DNA of 64,000 nucleotides, from NCBI GenBank assembly GCA_020073215.1, contig JAIQFO010000002.1:62001-126000 (forward strand), written 5' to 3'. The DNA comes from Terriglobia bacterium (lineage in GTDB: Bacteria; Acidobacteriota; Terriglobia; Terriglobales; Acidobacteriaceae). Of this stretch, positions 17,275 to 24,413 are shown piece by piece (within the stretch, counting starts at the first letter, position 1; each line of letters opens with the position of its first letter). Both the position numbers and the translations under genes were made by a program. The notes under the pieces were generated by a model. It was not told where the DNA came from, did no database searches, and was given only the letters and a program-made list of their open reading frames with translations.

Positions 17275-18722
17275 GGGTTCAGGTGCTCCTGCTCGCGATG
17301 ATGCACCACCACTTCCACTCCGTCTTTGGAGTTGGCACGCAGATGATCCGCCAACCGCTCCGCCAGGAAGACGGAGCGATGCTGGCCGCCGGTACAACCG
17401 AATGACACCATCAAGTGCTTGAAGCCGCGACTCTGATATGTGCTCACGCTGGCGTCCACCAGCGATATCGCGCTGGCGAGAAACTGATGCACGCTCTCCT
17501 GCTGATTCAGATAGTCGATGACGGGCGCATCTTTTCCGGTGAGGTCTTTGAAGCGCTCTTCGCGGCCGGGATTTGGGAGTGCGCGTCCGTCGAAAACAAA
17601 ACCGCCGCCGTTGCCGGTATCGTCTTGCGGCAGGCCGCGGTGAAAGGAAAAACTGAAGATGCGCACGGTCAACTTCTCAGGTTGCGGAGCCGACGTCAGG
17701 CCTTGCAGCTTATCGGAGGCCACCATGTTCTTGAAGGCTTCCATCAGTGTGGGGAGCGCGATGGGTAACTCCGCATTGTGAAGGAGCCAGCGCAGATTTT
17801 TCAGCGCGTAGGGCACGCTTTGCAGGAAATGCTCTTTGCGCTCGTAGAAGCCGCGAAAGCCATACGCGCCGAGGGCCTGCATGATGCGGACATACACGTA
17901 GGCGTAGTAATACTGCATGAAGGCGACGCGATCGAGGTCGAGAAAGCCGGCGAGGTTGTCGAGATAGTGATCGAGCAATTGCTGGCGCAGATCCGGCGGG
18001 AGGTCGGCCTTGGCGTCGTATAAAAGAGACGCTACATCGTACTGCAGCGCGCCTTTGCGGCCGCCTTGGTAGTCGAGGAAGAACGGCTGGTTTTCGTTCT
18101 GCACCTTCCGCAGCATGACGTTGCGGGACTGGAAATCGCGATAGAGAAAATAATCGCGGCTGGCGCTCAACAGGAATTTCGTCAGGCGGGTGAAGTCTTG
18201 TTCGAGCGCCTGCTCGTTGAAGGGAATGCCGGCGAGCCTGAGAAAGTAATACTTAAAATAGTTCAAATCCCAGGCGATGGATTGGCGATCGAAGCTCGCG
18301 CGCGGATAACATACTCTGTAATTCAAATCGCGGCCCGCTTCGACCTGAAAGCGCGGCAACACGGCGACTACTTTGCGATAGGCTGCGACCGCCTCGGGAG
18401 CGATGGTCGCGCCGTCGCGATGGCCGGAGAGAAACTCAAAGAGCGTGGTGCCGCCCAGGTCTTCTTCCAGATACGCGCCGTGGGCTAAGTCTTCGGCATA
18501 AATTTCCGGCACTGGGAGGCCGTGGCGGCGAAAGTGGCGCGAGAATTCGAGGAAAGCTACATTCTCTTCGCGCACGTCGTAGAGAACGCCGATGGCGCTG
18601 AGTTTTTCGCTGGAAAGCCGGATGATCTTGCGGCCCGAACCACCGAGTTCGCCTTGCAACGGCTGCGCTCGCTCGACTGGCGAGTGGAAATGCTGTTCAA
18701 AGAGTCGGTTGAGAACATCCAT
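17271..18722 (-). CDS. AmgK-like sugar kinase fused to a RapZ C-terminal domain
   Basis: 483 residues in two parts. Residues 1-345 form an aminoglycoside-phosphotransferase-fold kinase: catalytic loop YRDFQSRN with Asp196 and Asn201, and the metal-binding Asp217 in FFLDYQGG, as in AmgK. Residues 352-480 match the C-terminal domain of RapZ: FSFSFHRGLP, FDGRALPNPG, LTGKDAPVIDYL and GCTGGQHRS (442-450). The P-loop domain of full RapZ is absent and replaced by the kinase. In enterobacteria the RapZ C-terminal domain binds glucosamine-6-phosphate and small RNAs (established). The stop overlaps the MurU-like start by ATGA. A role in cell-wall amino-sugar recycling with built-in metabolite sensing is my inference. 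Confidence 0.9.
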   Translation of the reverse strand: MDVLNRLFEQHFHSPVERAQPLQGELGGSGRKIIRLSSEKLSAIGVLYDVREENVAFLEFSRHFRRHGLPVPEIYAEDLAHGAYLEEDLGGTTLFEFLSGHRDGATIAPEAVAAYRKVVAVLPRFQVEAGRDLNYRVCYPRASFDRQSIAWDLNYFKYYFLRLAGIPFNEQALEQDFTRLTKFLLSASRDYFLYRDFQSRNVMLRKVQNENQPFFLDYQGGRKGALQYDVASLLYDAKADLPPDLRQQLLDHYLDNLAGFLDLDRVAFMQYYYAYVYVRIMQALGAYGFRGFYERKEHFLQSVPYALKNLRWLLHNAELPIALPTLMEAFKNMVASDKLQGLTSAPQPEKLTVRIFSFSFHRGLPQDDTGNGGGFVFDGRALPNPGREERFKDLTGKDAPVIDYLNQQESVHQFLASAISLVDASVSTYQSRGFKHLMVSFGCTGGQHRSVFLAERLADHLRANSKDGVEVVVHHREQEHLNP

Positions 18723-18805
18723 GAAAGTGGGGTTGGCGATTCGTTGCCCTCATAAAGATAACATCGGACGCGCGGGCGGACGGGCTACTCTCCGAGGAAC
18801 GGGCG

Positions 18806-18824
18806 GCCGGGCGGGACGCCCGGC
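18806..18824. repeat. GC-rich palindromic repeat unit
   Basis: A perfect 8-bp stem GCCGGGCG-GGA-CGCCCGGC sits 24 bases beyond the end of the exporter adaptor gene and before the kinase-RapZ gene. There is no T-run on either side. It could mark the 3' end of the exporter transcript, but it also looks like a dispersed palindromic unit. Confidence 0.5.
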
Positions 18825-18848
18825 TCTCCATTGGCGCGTAAGTTTGGA

Positions 18849-19955
18849 CTAGCGAGGGTCGCTGGTTCGCGCCGTGGCCACTTCGCCGCCTTCTGGGACG
18901 ATGAAGGCATCGACGCGCAAACCATCCGGCAGTGGCGCGCCGGGGTCGAGTTCGACGAGCGTCTCCAGAATCTTGGTGTCAACTTTTTCCACGGGCTCAT
19001 CGGTGCGGACGTTTTTCGGCCCCAGTTGCTGGCCCACTCGCACCACGCGTCCCCAAAACTTCTGCCTGGCGAACGCGTCCGCGGTGACATAGGCCTTCTG
19101 TCCGACGCGAACTTTGCCGACATCGGTTTCGTCCACATCCACGCGGACGCGCAGCGTCTTACGATCTCCGATGGTCAGGATGGGATCGGGGACAGTCGAT
19201 GAGTTGGACACGCTCTGGCCACTGCGATGGTGCTTGCGGAGCACAGCGCCGTCGATGGGCGCTCGGATAAAAGTCTTTTCGTATCGGGCCTGTGCTTCTT
19301 CGAGTTGGGCCTGCGCCAACTGCAAATCGGCCTCAGCGAGCGAGCGGTCCTCCTCGCGCGCGTGATCGTCGACCAGGGAATGCTGCTCCACTTTGGCCTG
19401 GTATTGCGCTTTGGCGACGTCGGCTTCGCGGGCGTAGCGCTCCATTTCTTCGCGTGAGACTACGCCGGCGAAATAGAGCTGCTGCCGGCGATGCATTTCC
19501 GAATTGGAGTTCTCCATCACAGCCCTGGCCTCGTTCACCGACGACCAAGCCTCGTCGCGCTCCTGACGGCGGGCGCCGTTGATCACTTTTCGCAGCGTGG
19601 CTTGTTTCGCGGCGACATTCGCTTTTGCCGATTCAACCTGGGCGCGGTAATCTCCGTTTTCAAGTTCGGCCAGAACCTGGGAGCGGTGAATGACATCGCC
19701 TTCCTCAACGAAAACCGCTTTCAGGCGGCCGCTCAGTTCGGAGCCGATCTTGATGTCTTCCGAGTAAGGCTCGACCTGGCCCGGTCCTGCAATCAGCGCG
19801 GGGGCCGAAGTAGCGGCAGCGGCCACAGCGACAGAGTTTTCGCGCGCGTGTCGCAGCGAGATTACGAGCGAAGCGATCAGGAGAAACGCCGCGAGCCCGA
19901 TCAGCAGCGCGGTGCGGTTCTTCATGAAATTTGAAATCGAAAAATTCTTACTCAT
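18849..19955 (-). CDS. HlyD/DevB-type periplasmic adaptor of an ABC exporter
   Basis: 368 residues with one N-terminal membrane segment (about 13-30, LLIGLAAFLLIASLVISL). Then come a biotinyl-lipoyl half-motif (GQVEPYSEDIKIGSELSGRL), a long helical hairpin rich in Ala, Glu and Gln (about 105-225) and a beta-barrel return (FIRAPIDGAVLRKHHRSGQSV). It would bridge an inner-membrane ABC transporter to an outer-membrane channel. Its ATG overlaps the stop of the sigma-like gene (ATGA), and it is the last gene of a TetR-permease-ATPase-sigma-like-adaptor operon. No TolC gene is adjacent. Confidence 0.9.
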   Translation of the reverse strand: MSKNFSISNFMKNRTALLIGLAAFLLIASLVISLRHARENSVAVAAAATSAPALIAGPGQVEPYSEDIKIGSELSGRLKAVFVEEGDVIHRSQVLAELENGDYRAQVESAKANVAAKQATLRKVINGARRQERDEAWSSVNEARAVMENSNSEMHRRQQLYFAGVVSREEMERYAREADVAKAQYQAKVEQHSLVDDHAREEDRSLAEADLQLAQAQLEEAQARYEKTFIRAPIDGAVLRKHHRSGQSVSNSSTVPDPILTIGDRKTLRVRVDVDETDVGKVRVGQKAYVTADAFARQKFWGRVVRVGQQLGPKNVRTDEPVEKVDTKILETLVELDPGAPLPDGLRVDAFIVPEGGEVATARTSDPR

Positions 19956-20545
19956 AACACTTCCCCGCAGACCTGTCTCAATCCCTCCACAACTCCTGTT
20001 AGTGCCGTCTCCGGCGGGACGTTACGATTACCGACACCAGCAAGGGCCTGGAGTGCCCGGGTTCGCGCAGCCATTACTTTCTCGACGGTGCAGTCCAGCA
20101 GCATGGAACACTCGCGGTCGGAATATTTCTCGAGGACCGACAAGACATACACAAAACGGTCAAACGGCGGCAGACTCGTTATCCCGTCAGCCAGGGTGTC
20201 TGGTTCCGGGATCCTGGCAACCGTCTTTGCTTCGTTCCGCAAGGACGAGGATGAGATCATGCGGACGGCGTTCTTGACGACCGTGCGCCTTGCCCAAGAG
20301 TGCGCCCATTCTCGAAACACCGCGTTCGCTTGCAGACAATCTTCCAGGCCCGCAACCACGCATTGCTCGGCCTTGTAGCGATCTGCCGTCAACAACAATG
20401 CCAGGGTGAACAGATGGTCCAGGCGATCTTCAAACATTCGACAGAAGTCGGCTGGCATCGCGTAGTCCACTCTTTTCGTTCGATCGACGATGGTTCGGTC
20501 TTCTTTGGTGCTATCTTGCTCGCTTCGCTGGAAAGGACAATTCAT
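19952..20545 (-). CDS. sigma-70-like (ECF-type) protein embedded in exporter operon
   Basis: 197 residues. The N-terminal part (about 30-100) resembles sigma region 2 (FEDRLDHLFTLALLLTADRYKAEQCV...) but is divergent. The C-terminal part (about 125-170) resembles sigma region 4, with a helix-turn-helix-like RFVYVLSVLEKYSDRECSML followed by VEKVMAARTRALQAL. It lacks a clear -10 recognition helix, so it may be a degenerate sigma or a sigma-like adaptor. Both ends are translationally coupled: its ATG overlaps the ATPase stop and its stop overlaps the adaptor start. No anti-sigma gene is present. Function unknown; the sigma relationship is moderate confidence. Confidence 0.7.
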   Translation of the reverse strand: MNCPFQRSEQDSTKEDRTIVDRTKRVDYAMPADFCRMFEDRLDHLFTLALLLTADRYKAEQCVVAGLEDCLQANAVFREWAHSWARRTVVKNAVRMISSSSLRNEAKTVARIPEPDTLADGITSLPPFDRFVYVLSVLEKYSDRECSMLLDCTVEKVMAARTRALQALAGVGNRNVPPETALTGVVEGLRQVCGEVL

Positions 20546-21294
20546 AGCACTGCCTCTAAGCTTGCTCCTATCATGTTGGGGACGGGAAAGCTGAGCCCTC
20601 CCGCGGTTGCCGCGGCGTTGTTGCCGGCGATGGTGCCGTCCTCGATCTTCACGATGCGGTCGGCGAAGTCGAGCACGCGCGAGTCGTGGGTGACAATCAC
20701 AACCGCGCGGCCGCGCTGGTGCGCCAGTTCGGCCACCTGCTGCATCACGTTGCGTCCGGTGCGCGAATCGAGAGCGGCGGTGGGCTCATCGGCGAGAATG
20801 ATTCCGGGATCTCCGGCGAGAGCACGGGCGATGGCCACGCGCTGTTTCTGACCGCCGCTCAGGTCGGCGGGGAATGCGTCGTACTTGTCGGCGAGTCCGA
20901 TCTGATCCAATAGTTCGTGAGCACGCTGCTTCGCTTTCACCTTGGGAGTCTTCTTCAGGTCGAGCATCAGTTCCACGTTCTCGCCGGCGGTCAGCGTGGG
21001 GAAAAGATTGAATCCCTGAAAAACAAATCCGATGTGCTCGAGGCGGATCGTCGGAAGATCCTTTTCTTGCAGGGTGGTGACTTCCCTGCCCGCGATCCGC
21101 ACGCTGCCTGACGTCGCCGAGAGAATGCAACCCATGATCGAAAGCAACGTCGTCTTGCCGCTGCCCGACGGGCCCACCAGCATCAGCAGTTCGCCGGAGT
21201 GCACGTCGAGATCGACCTCGCTCAGGGCAAGAGTTCCCGTGCTGCCCTCGGTGTAGGTCTTCGTAAGCTGGCGAACGGCGATCGCGGGCTTCAT
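20542..21294 (-). CDS. ABC exporter ATP-binding protein (DevA/MacB-type)
   Basis: 250 residues with an intact ATPase domain: Walker A GPSGSGKTT (about 39-47), Q-loop FQGFNLFPTL, signature LSGGQKQRVAIARAL, Walker B IILADEPTAALD and the H-loop VIVTHD. The sequence belongs to the LolD/MacB/DevA group that pairs with FtsX-like permeases. Between this gene and the upstream permease lies a 111-base gap with a palindromic repeat (21325-21390). It energises export of an unidentified lipid, glycolipid or drug. Confidence 0.93.
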   Translation of the reverse strand: MKPAIAVRQLTKTYTEGSTGTLALSEVDLDVHSGELLMLVGPSGSGKTTLLSIMGCILSATSGSVRIAGREVTTLQEKDLPTIRLEHIGFVFQGFNLFPTLTAGENVELMLDLKKTPKVKAKQRAHELLDQIGLADKYDAFPADLSGGQKQRVAIARALAGDPGIILADEPTAALDSRTGRNVMQQVAELAHQRGRAVVIVTHDSRVLDFADRIVKIEDGTIAGNNAAATAGGLSFPVPNMIGASLEAVL

Positions 21295-21324
21295 TTGATT
21301 TTTCTCCTCCTAGCGGCGTTCCCT

Positions 21325-21390
21325 CAGCGCCTGAAGGCGCATCGGCAACCAGCGGCTAGCGGCATCGCTAAAGCGATGCCCTGATACGAA
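21325..21390. repeat. 66-bp double-hairpin repeat, copy A
   Basis: Two adjacent palindromes, GCGCCTGAAGGCGC and GGCATCGCTAAAGCGATGCC, followed by CTGATACGAA. It matches copy B at 40537-40602 in order, spacing and total length, although the second stem sequence differs compensatorily (GGTATGCC in copy B). It sits inside the exporter operon between permease and ATPase, where it could adjust relative expression. Confidence 0.75.
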
Positions 21391-21405
21391 CCCTGAAACG
21401 CATCG

Positions 21406-22530
21406 TCAGCCTTTGAAAACCATCGCGGGATCGATGTGCATAACTTTGTTGATTGAAACCAGCGCCGCGCCCACACACATTGCGAGCGTCAGAAAAAACA
21501 TGCCGACCGCCATGGGCATCGGCATCAGGATCGCCGCCCCACCCTTCTGGCTGGCGTGCACCACAAAAAAGCTGACAATCATCCCCAGCACATAGCCCAT
21601 GACGGCGCTGATCCCCGCTTGTTTCATAATCACTTTGTAGACATAACTGTTGGGAGCCCCAATCGCTTTCAACGTCCCGAACTCGCGGATGTGATCCATG
21701 GTGGTGGCGTAAATGGTCTGCGCGACCACTACGAAGCCAACCACCAGGCCGAGCACGGCGGCGATCAGTACGGCCACGCCCGCGCCGGTGGTGAACATCC
21801 AGTAAAAGCGCGTCATGCGGCTGAACTTGGCTGTGGTATAAACGTCAACATTCTTTACCTGCGCGAGAATTCCGCGGCGCACTTGCTCTAGATCCGCTCC
21901 GGGCGCGGCTTTCACCAGGATGTAGGTGGTCTGGTCTTCCTTCATTCCGGCAAAGTCCTGCCCATGCTTGAAGGTGGAGAAGACGTAAGGCGAGGTGGTA
22001 AACGAGCGAATTCCGCGCGTAAAACCCACGACGCGGGCACGGTGACCGCGCACCTCGAAGACCTCACCAACGCCGGTAACTCCCAGTTTCTTCTTGTAGA
22101 TCTCATCGAGGATCACGGCGTCGGGATCCTTCAGGTCCTCGGCGCGGCCTTCGACCAGGTTCCACGGACGTCCGAGCTGCGAATCGGGATTGGCTCCAAT
22201 GATCTGCACCGACTCCTGCGAGCCGTTGTGCAGTTTCCACTGCGTCCACTGCGCCACCAGCTTCTCGGCATCGCCGACGCCAGGCACGGCGCGAATCTGG
22301 TTCAACTTGCGCTCGCTGAACGGCACGCCCATTTCGACATAGGGAACTCTGGGCGACGTAACCCACAAATCGGCGCCCGCATGATCGATCAGGTTCGAAG
22401 TGGTGACAGTGAAACCGAAGAACAACCCTAATTCCACTACGATCAGCACCACGGCAAACACAATCCCCGTGAGCGTAACCGTGAGCCGGACTTTGTCGTG
22501 AAAAAGATTCCGCTGCGCCAGAGGAGGCAT
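21406..22530 (-). CDS. ABC exporter permease (DevC/FtsX-type)
   Basis: 374 residues starting at the ATG at 22530, two bases after the TetR stop; longer in-frame starts would overlap the TetR gene. The four-helix FtsX/MacB layout is visible: one helix near the N-terminus (VTLTGIVFAVVLIVVELGLFFGF), a large periplasmic domain (about 45-245) and three helices at the C-terminus (VLIAAVLGLVVGFVVV, AVMGYVLGMIVSFFVV, VGMFFLTLAMCVGAALV). The periplasmic part with DLWVTSPRVPYVE and GIRSFTTSPYVFS resembles DevC of cyanobacterial exporters. It pairs with the downstream ATPase and adaptor. Confidence 0.9.
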   Translation of the reverse strand: MPPLAQRNLFHDKVRLTVTLTGIVFAVVLIVVELGLFFGFTVTTSNLIDHAGADLWVTSPRVPYVEMGVPFSERKLNQIRAVPGVGDAEKLVAQWTQWKLHNGSQESVQIIGANPDSQLGRPWNLVEGRAEDLKDPDAVILDEIYKKKLGVTGVGEVFEVRGHRARVVGFTRGIRSFTTSPYVFSTFKHGQDFAGMKEDQTTYILVKAAPGADLEQVRRGILAQVKNVDVYTTAKFSRMTRFYWMFTTGAGVAVLIAAVLGLVVGFVVVAQTIYATTMDHIREFGTLKAIGAPNSYVYKVIMKQAGISAVMGYVLGMIVSFFVVHASQKGGAAILMPMPMAVGMFFLTLAMCVGAALVSINKVMHIDPAMVFKG

Positions 22531-22532
22531 CG

Positions 22533-23168
22533 CTACTTCGCCTCTCTCAGCAGCCCGCGCATAATGGCATCGAGCATGGCCTCGGCGCGATCCTGCAATG
22601 GACGCCAATCGACCCAATCGTCTTTGCACTTGGCAATGTTCAGCGAGATCACGCCGTGCACCGCCGCCCATACGGTCTGGGAAACCAGTTCGGCATCGGC
22701 GAGTCCTTCACGAAAGCGTCCGGCGTTGATCACTTCCTGGACAGCCCACTTCAAAAACGCATACGCATCGACTTCCGGATTGCCCCGCTCTTCCCGCATC
22801 TCGTCATTCAGTTCGACCGGAGGATGCGGCGTCATGAACATGAACTTGTAGTGGTTGGGATAGCGCATGCCGAACTCGATATAGGTCCGTCCGATCTGCT
22901 TGAGACGCTCGACGGGATCAAGCGGGACGGCCGAACCTTGAAACACTTCCGCCAAACGGGCGTAGTCCTGGTGGCAGAGTTCGCGGAAGAGTTCATTCTT
23001 GTCGGCGAAGTGGACGTAGATGGCGGTGGGCGAGTACTCGATCTTCTCCGCCACCCGGCGCATGGAGACGCCCTCGTAGCCTTCGGTGACGAACAATTCG
23101 CGAGCTGCGTCGAGAATCTTGTCGCGGGTTTCGGACTTCTCGCGCTCACGTCTTTCTTTCACGCCCAT
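22533..23168 (-). CDS. TetR/AcrR-family transcriptional regulator
   Basis: 211 residues. The N-terminal TetR DNA-binding domain is at about 15-62 (RDKILDAARELFVTEGYEGVSMRRVAEKIEYSPTAIYVHFADKNELF divided by its turn), followed by a helical ligand domain with GMRYPNHYKFMFM, typical of the TetR_C_WHG-like group. It is the first gene of the exporter operon and probably represses it, being relieved by an exported compound. A dyad lies directly upstream at 23168-23210. Confidence 0.92.
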   Translation of the reverse strand: MGVKERREREKSETRDKILDAARELFVTEGYEGVSMRRVAEKIEYSPTAIYVHFADKNELFRELCHQDYARLAEVFQGSAVPLDPVERLKQIGRTYIEFGMRYPNHYKFMFMTPHPPVELNDEMREERGNPEVDAYAFLKWAVQEVINAGRFREGLADAELVSQTVWAAVHGVISLNIAKCKDDWVDWRPLQDRAEAMLDAIMRGLLREAK

Positions 23169-23239
23169 AACGGTGGTCCGTTGGTTAACGTTGTTAACTT
23201 AACACCGTTACGTTACAGTTCATCGGTATGGCGTGTCAA
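23168..23239 (-). promoter_or_regulatory. TetR operon promoter with dyad operator
   Basis: On the minus strand TTGACA (23239-23234) and TGTAAC (23217-23212) form a promoter with a 16-base spacer. Just downstream is a perfect inverted repeat TAACGGTG (23168-23175) / CACCGTTA (23203-23210), enclosing GTTAACGTTGTTAAC (23184-23198), which contains two GTTAAC hexamers. The position between -10 and start codon fits autorepression by the TetR protein. This lies in the 362-base gap to the response regulator gene. Confidence 0.6.
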
Positions 23240-23390
23240 GAGGATTCTTGTTCCGTTCGTCCAACATATTGAATATAAAGGATATATTCTAGTTCGAACG
23301 CGAAGGCTGGGAATGGAAAGGTAGCCAGTCCGTTGTTTGGCGAGGTATCGGCGTGGCCAGAATGACCTGTCCGCCGCGCCAGTCGGCAAA

Positions 23391-23434
23391 TTAACTCTCC
23401 TTTAACACTGGCGCAACACTGCTGCAACACGGCC
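23391..23434 (+). promoter_or_regulatory. four 11-bp direct repeats upstream of response regulator
   Basis: Four consecutive 11-base units: TTAACTCTCCT (23391), TTAACACTGGC (23402), GCAACACTGCT (23413), GCAACACGGCC (23424). The shared core AAC(A/T)C recurs at exactly one helical turn, the arrangement bound by PhoB/OmpR-family regulators. It ends 97 bases before the ATG of such a regulator, so it is a candidate autoregulatory site. Confidence 0.6.
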
Positions 23435-23530
23435 CCTCTAGTGTTCAGGGTAGGTGTTCGAGTGGAACCATCGAGGCGAAGTTCTCTTTGCGGGAAAGTC
23501 TTTGAGAGCGGGTGAGGCTTTCGTTCTGGC

Positions 23531-24256
23531 ATGGGACATTTGGAGCTTACCGGCAGACCGCGCTACAACGATCTCATCTACGTCGTCGAAGACGATCCGG
23601 ATGTGTCTCGCCTCATCGAGCACAACCTGCTAACCGCCGGCTATGAGGTTTCCACTTTTCTCTGCGGTGCGCCGGTGGTCCCCATGGCGGCATTGGCACC
23701 ACCGGCGCTGTTTCTTCTCGACATTATGCTGCCCGGGATGAGCGGCTTCGACCTCTGCCGCCAGATCCGCCAGCACGAACGGCTGGGCAAGACGCCGGTC
23801 ATTTTTCTTTCCGCCAAGACTCAAGAACGGGACCGTCTTCAAGCCTTCGACGCCGGTGGCGACGGATACATCGCCAAGCCCTTCAGCCCTCGCGAGTTGA
23901 TTGCGCGAATCCGGAACGTTCTCCGCGTTCCGCTGGACACCACGAGTCACGAAATCATTCCGCTGGGAGATTTGGAAATCGATATTGCTTCGATGACTGT
24001 CCGCGTGCAGGGCGTGACCGTCGTCACCACGGTTCGCGAGTTCCGGCTTCTGGAATACCTGGCCCGGCACCGGGGACGCGTCTTTACCCGCGACCAGTTG
24101 CTTGACGCGGTGTGGAAAGAGGGCTCCTTCGTCACCCCGCGCTCGATTGACGTCTTTGTGCGTCGTCTGCGGGAGAAAATCGAGCCGGACCCACGGCATC
24201 CCCGCTATTTGAAAACATTGCGTGGAATCGGCTATCGGTTCGAGGCCGGGCGCTGA
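23531..24256 (+). CDS. OmpR/PhoB-family response regulator (orphan)
   Basis: 241 residues. The receiver domain (about 15-130) has the acidic pair VVEDDPD, the phosphoacceptor Asp in LFLLDIMLPGMSG and the conserved Lys in AKPFSPREL. The C-terminal winged helix (about 145-238) has EFRLLEYLARHRGRVFTRDQLLDAVW and SIDVFVRRLREKIEPDP, and ends in the usual TLRGIGYRF. No histidine kinase gene lies on either side, so its partner is elsewhere. Upstream it has an array of 11-bp repeats. Confidence 0.93.
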   Translation: MGHLELTGRPRYNDLIYVVEDDPDVSRLIEHNLLTAGYEVSTFLCGAPVVPMAALAPPALFLLDIMLPGMSGFDLCRQIRQHERLGKTPVIFLSAKTQERDRLQAFDAGGDGYIAKPFSPRELIARIRNVLRVPLDTTSHEIIPLGDLEIDIASMTVRVQGVTVVTTVREFRLLEYLARHRGRVFTRDQLLDAVWKEGSFVTPRSIDVFVRRLREKIEPDPRHPRYLKTLRGIGYRFEAGR

Positions 24257-24304
24257 CGAGAGCGTGTTCTGCAAATTGATTATGGGGACGTTGCGCTAGA
24301 TTGT

Positions 24305-24330
24305 GGGTGGCGCAGCGGCTTCAGCGCTGC
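24305..24330. repeat. palindromic repeat unit, degenerate copy
   Basis: GGGTGGCGCAGCGG-CTTCAGCGCTGC is related to the unit at 16471-16496 in inverse orientation. It lies in the 157-base gap between the convergent response-regulator and ammonia-lyase genes. Confidence 0.45.
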
Positions 24331-24413
24331 AAGAACTGGCTTGCTTTCATCAATGAGTTCTTCTGCGGCTTGTGAGGGCGTGCCCTTCAAAAACAAAGTC
24401 AAAAACCGCCGGT

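Noticed and set aside
23391-23434. Short tandem repeats considered as a CRISPR array
   Set aside because: The units are 11 bp and contiguous, with no spacers; they fit a response-regulator binding site.
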